The notes beneath the pieces were generated by a model. The model had not been told where the DNA came from, did not search any database, and worked only from the letters and a program-made list of their open reading frames with translations. The translations under genes and the position numbers were made by a program. 64,000 nt of DNA from Erythrocercus mccallii (Eukaryota; Chordata; Aves; Passeriformes; Dicruridae). The stretch lies in contig VZRG01001621.1 in the NCBI GenBank assembly GCA_013397435.1, positions 16,603-80,602 on the forward strand. The letters are read 5' to 3'. Below, piece after piece: positions 61,725-64,000 of the stretch; position 1 is the first letter of the stretch; the number at the start of each line of letters is the position of its first letter.

Positions 61725-61870
61725 GGCCTTGCACAAATCATTTAACCACTCTGTGTCTTCATTTACCTTCTTCTGATGGCTACAATCCTACCATTCACCT
61801 TCTACAGAACAGTCCTTCACCAGTGTGCAGAGCTTTGCAAATTATGTATGCTAGGTATTGTGGCAGCAGA
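61725..61870 (-). repeat. MIR-like SINE relic
   Basis: CTTGCACAAATCATTTAACC followed by ACTCTGTGTCTTCATTTACC closely tracks the reversed MIR core. A weaker AGAGCTTTGCAAATTATGTA stretch follows about 60 bases later. Confidence 0.5.
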
Positions 61871-62541
61871 ATCAAAGGGCCACAGTGATGGCTGGATAAA
61901 AGAGGAGGTGTTTTCCAGCTATGCAGGATCTTGCTCACAGTGAGAGAGAAGACATTCACTTTCTGGTGATGTGCTTGCAGATTGCTCCTGGCTGAATATC
62001 CCAACTTAACTATATTTTCTCATTACAGAGGATTAAGCAACTATTAACTCTTGAAGTTTTGTAAGGAGATCCTTGCATAGTCCTTCATGTTGGGCATAAA
62101 AGCATTTCCTTTGGCACAAAGATTTATTAGTACAAATTAGGCTAATGCAGCTGGTCAAGCAAATTAAAGGTGCAGAAACGGTGAGTGAATACATCAGGTT
62201 CACTCTGTGCAGTAAAAGTCACATCTTCTGATAGGCTTTGAAGCATCATAACAAAAGACTTCCAAGCTGTTTTGCCCCCGTCATCCAAATCAGGATTATT
62301 TTTTCTTTTTAGTTAGTATTTCCTTAAGAATACATACACCATCTGGCTGACTTTACCTGGATTGGCCAGTGTTATGTCTATGACCCTTATTCCTCTCTTT
62401 TATCCAGCTGGGCTGCAAAGGAACATGATGTCCACTGCAAAACCAGAACCCTGCACAGGGCTTGCCTTAAGATTTAAACCAGCCTCCTCTCTTCTGCCAA
62501 ATAATCAATCTGTGCCTGAAGTCTCTCCTAACAACGCTCTG

Positions 62542-62583
62542 CGTGTGTGTATGTGTGTGTACACGCGTGTGTGAGCGTGCACA
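62542..62583. repeat. Alternating purine-pyrimidine tract (GT/CA/CG)
   Basis: GCGTGTGTGTATGTGTGTGT then ACACGCGTGTGTGAGCGTGC is mostly alternating, of the kind that can form Z-DNA. Confidence 0.7.
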
Positions 62584-63837
62584 TAGCCACCAGAATCTAC
62601 TAATGCCTAAAGCATGTTGCTTCCACTGGACTCTGTTCCTGTGAGGCAAGACTGAAACACTGCAGTTCAGTAGCGCCTTTGAAATCAGACAGCATGCCAG
62701 CACAATTTCTCAAATAATCACTTCCACTCTTCCCCAAATATAGCTTAGGTGTTTTCACCTCCAGTCTTCCTGCATGTGCCTTTTTTCACATTGCCCTATA
62801 ACCATCCCTCCCCTTGCTAAGTAATGCCAGTCTCTGCTTAGTCAATCTCCTGTCAAAAGACATTAATGACACACTAGGCAATGAGATGGAGGAAAGTTTC
62901 CCATGCAATTTTCCAATAAAATCGTAAGTGTATTGGATTTGAATGCTCATATTCCTTAGAGTTTACTCTGGGGTCTTCCCCAAACACAGAGGGGACATGT
63001 GGCAACATTTTGTGATACGCCATAGCCACCTCTAAGTGTTTGCACAAGAACTGTGAATAGCAGTTCTGATTTAGGAGGAGTCTCTGAACAGTTTCTAATC
63101 CTGGTGATTTTGTTTGCATCAGTTTACATTCCTAAGGCTACCTGTGAACAGAAGAGACCGGAAATACACCTTTCAGCTCATCTGAAACAGAGATTCTCTT
63201 TCACATTTCTTCTTTTCTCACTTCATAAAATCCTTGCTACAGTGCAGGTTTTGCTGATCTGAAAAGGCAAAATGAGAGTAGCTCTACATTCAAAATCACT
63301 TAAAATCAGTTGCTTTTCATTCTGTGGCCTTGCACTTTTTATACAATGAGTCAAATCTACTGGCATGTTTGTCTAAAACCTGGCTGCTCGTGATGCCTCC
63401 TGGATCTTCTGCATTCACAGTGACTGGATAGGATTTTACCCGTTACAGAAATAACTTCATGGATCTACACAGAAGTTCCTGAAAGTAATTTCATTACCCT
63501 TAGCCAGGTTATTTACTGATGAATGCAACACAGATAGTCTCTCAGACTCAAGGCTGTAAGTTTGCAAATAGTTACGGCTGTGGATAAACGAGGGAAGAGA
63601 GGGTATTTCTTGAGAAATGAAGAAAAGTCTGCATGGAGTCTAACAGCAAAGGCCCTGCCTGTCAGCTCTCATCTACAGCACCTACACCCCCAGCAAACCT
63701 CCACAATAAGCCCTAGCTTTCTTCCAAAGAACCTAAAGGACACCAAAAATTCCAAGCAAGGTCCTTTAACATCCATTTTCCTCAAAAAGTGCTTCTGAGA
63801 CATTTAACGCTGCATTCAGATTACACGAAGCACATTG

Positions 63838-64000
63838 AGGTGCTGGAGCGAGTCCAGAGAAGGGCAACAAAGCTGATGAAGAATCTGGAGCTAAAGTCAT
63901 GTGAGGAGTGGCTGAGGGAGCTGGGGGTGTTTAGCCTGAGGAGGAGCAGGCTCAGGGGAGACCTTATCACTCCCTCTACAGCTTCCCGAAAGGAGGCTGT
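63838..64000 (+). mobile_element. CR1 LINE fragment, truncated by window end
   Basis: GGAGCGAGTCCAGAGAAGGG, CAACAAAGCTGATGAAGAAT and CTCAGGGGAGACCTTATCAC match CR1 in forward orientation. It is the only clear forward-oriented copy here. Confidence 0.93.

Larger units (their letters stand above)
55326..63837. other. Intergenic stretch, no gene recognised
   Basis: No coding exon could be supported. It contains two MIR-like relics (59965-60050 and 61725-61870), GT-type microsatellites and an AT-rich, TAAT-dense block at 61140-61520. Confidence 0.65.

Noticed and set aside
1..64000. CRISPR arrays, bacterial operons or prophage features
   Set aside because: No spaced direct repeats, no operon-like runs of frames and clear spliced vertebrate genes; not applicable.
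1..64000. Telomeric TTAGGG arrays, sought because human WASH/DDX11L copies are subtelomeric
   Set aside because: No tandem TTAGGG/CCCTAA run was seen, so nothing here shows a subtelomeric location.

Overview
The window is vertebrate nuclear DNA, almost certainly from a bird. The coding signal is split into small exons with consensus GT/AG borders. The recognisable dispersed repeats are CR1-type LINE tails (five clear copies), one solo LTR and a few very old SINE/L2-like scraps. I saw no Alu or L1. The species cannot be named from the sequence alone.

Two protein-coding genes were found, lying tail to tail. Positions 1-8365 (+ strand) hold the 3' half of DDX11, an XPD-family iron-sulphur DNA helicase. 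Fifteen coding exons join without any frame break into 454 complete codons plus a stop. They cover the second helicase lobe with motifs III to VI; the N-terminal half lies left of the window. Positions about 8295-47090 (- strand) hold a complete WASHC1 (WASH1), the Arp2/3-activating subunit of the endosomal WASH complex. Ten coding exons give 475 residues, from the WAHD1 N-terminus to the acidic Asp-Trp-Glu-Ser C-terminus. A non-coding first exon is inferred inside a CpG island at about 46760-47170. The poly(A) signals of the two genes are 20 bp apart and arranged so that the two 3' UTRs should overlap.

WASHC1 is compact at its 3' end (eight coding exons in 9303-19160) but has two very long 5' introns, 19969-35736 and 35891-47041. 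These contain a solo LTR (18127-18450, in the preceding intron), a CR1 tail, several perfect hairpins, microsatellites and a 303-base assembly gap inside a polypurine tandem repeat. From 47626 to 63837 I recognise no gene. That stretch is intergenic DNA with CR1 copies, tRNA-SINE-like and MIR-like relics and AT-rich blocks that could be regulatory. The window ends inside another CR1.

DDX11 acts in sister-chromatid cohesion and replication-fork repair, and WASHC1 in endosomal actin branching. I see no functional link; their neighbourhood looks like old synteny. It recalls the tail-to-tail DDX11L/WASH pseudogene pairs at human chromosome ends. I did not find a convincing previously undescribed system. 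The observations most worth checking are the overlapping gene tails, the perfect hairpin carrying paired GATA motifs, the solo LTR with intact target-site duplication, and the promoter island hemmed in by two CR1 copies.
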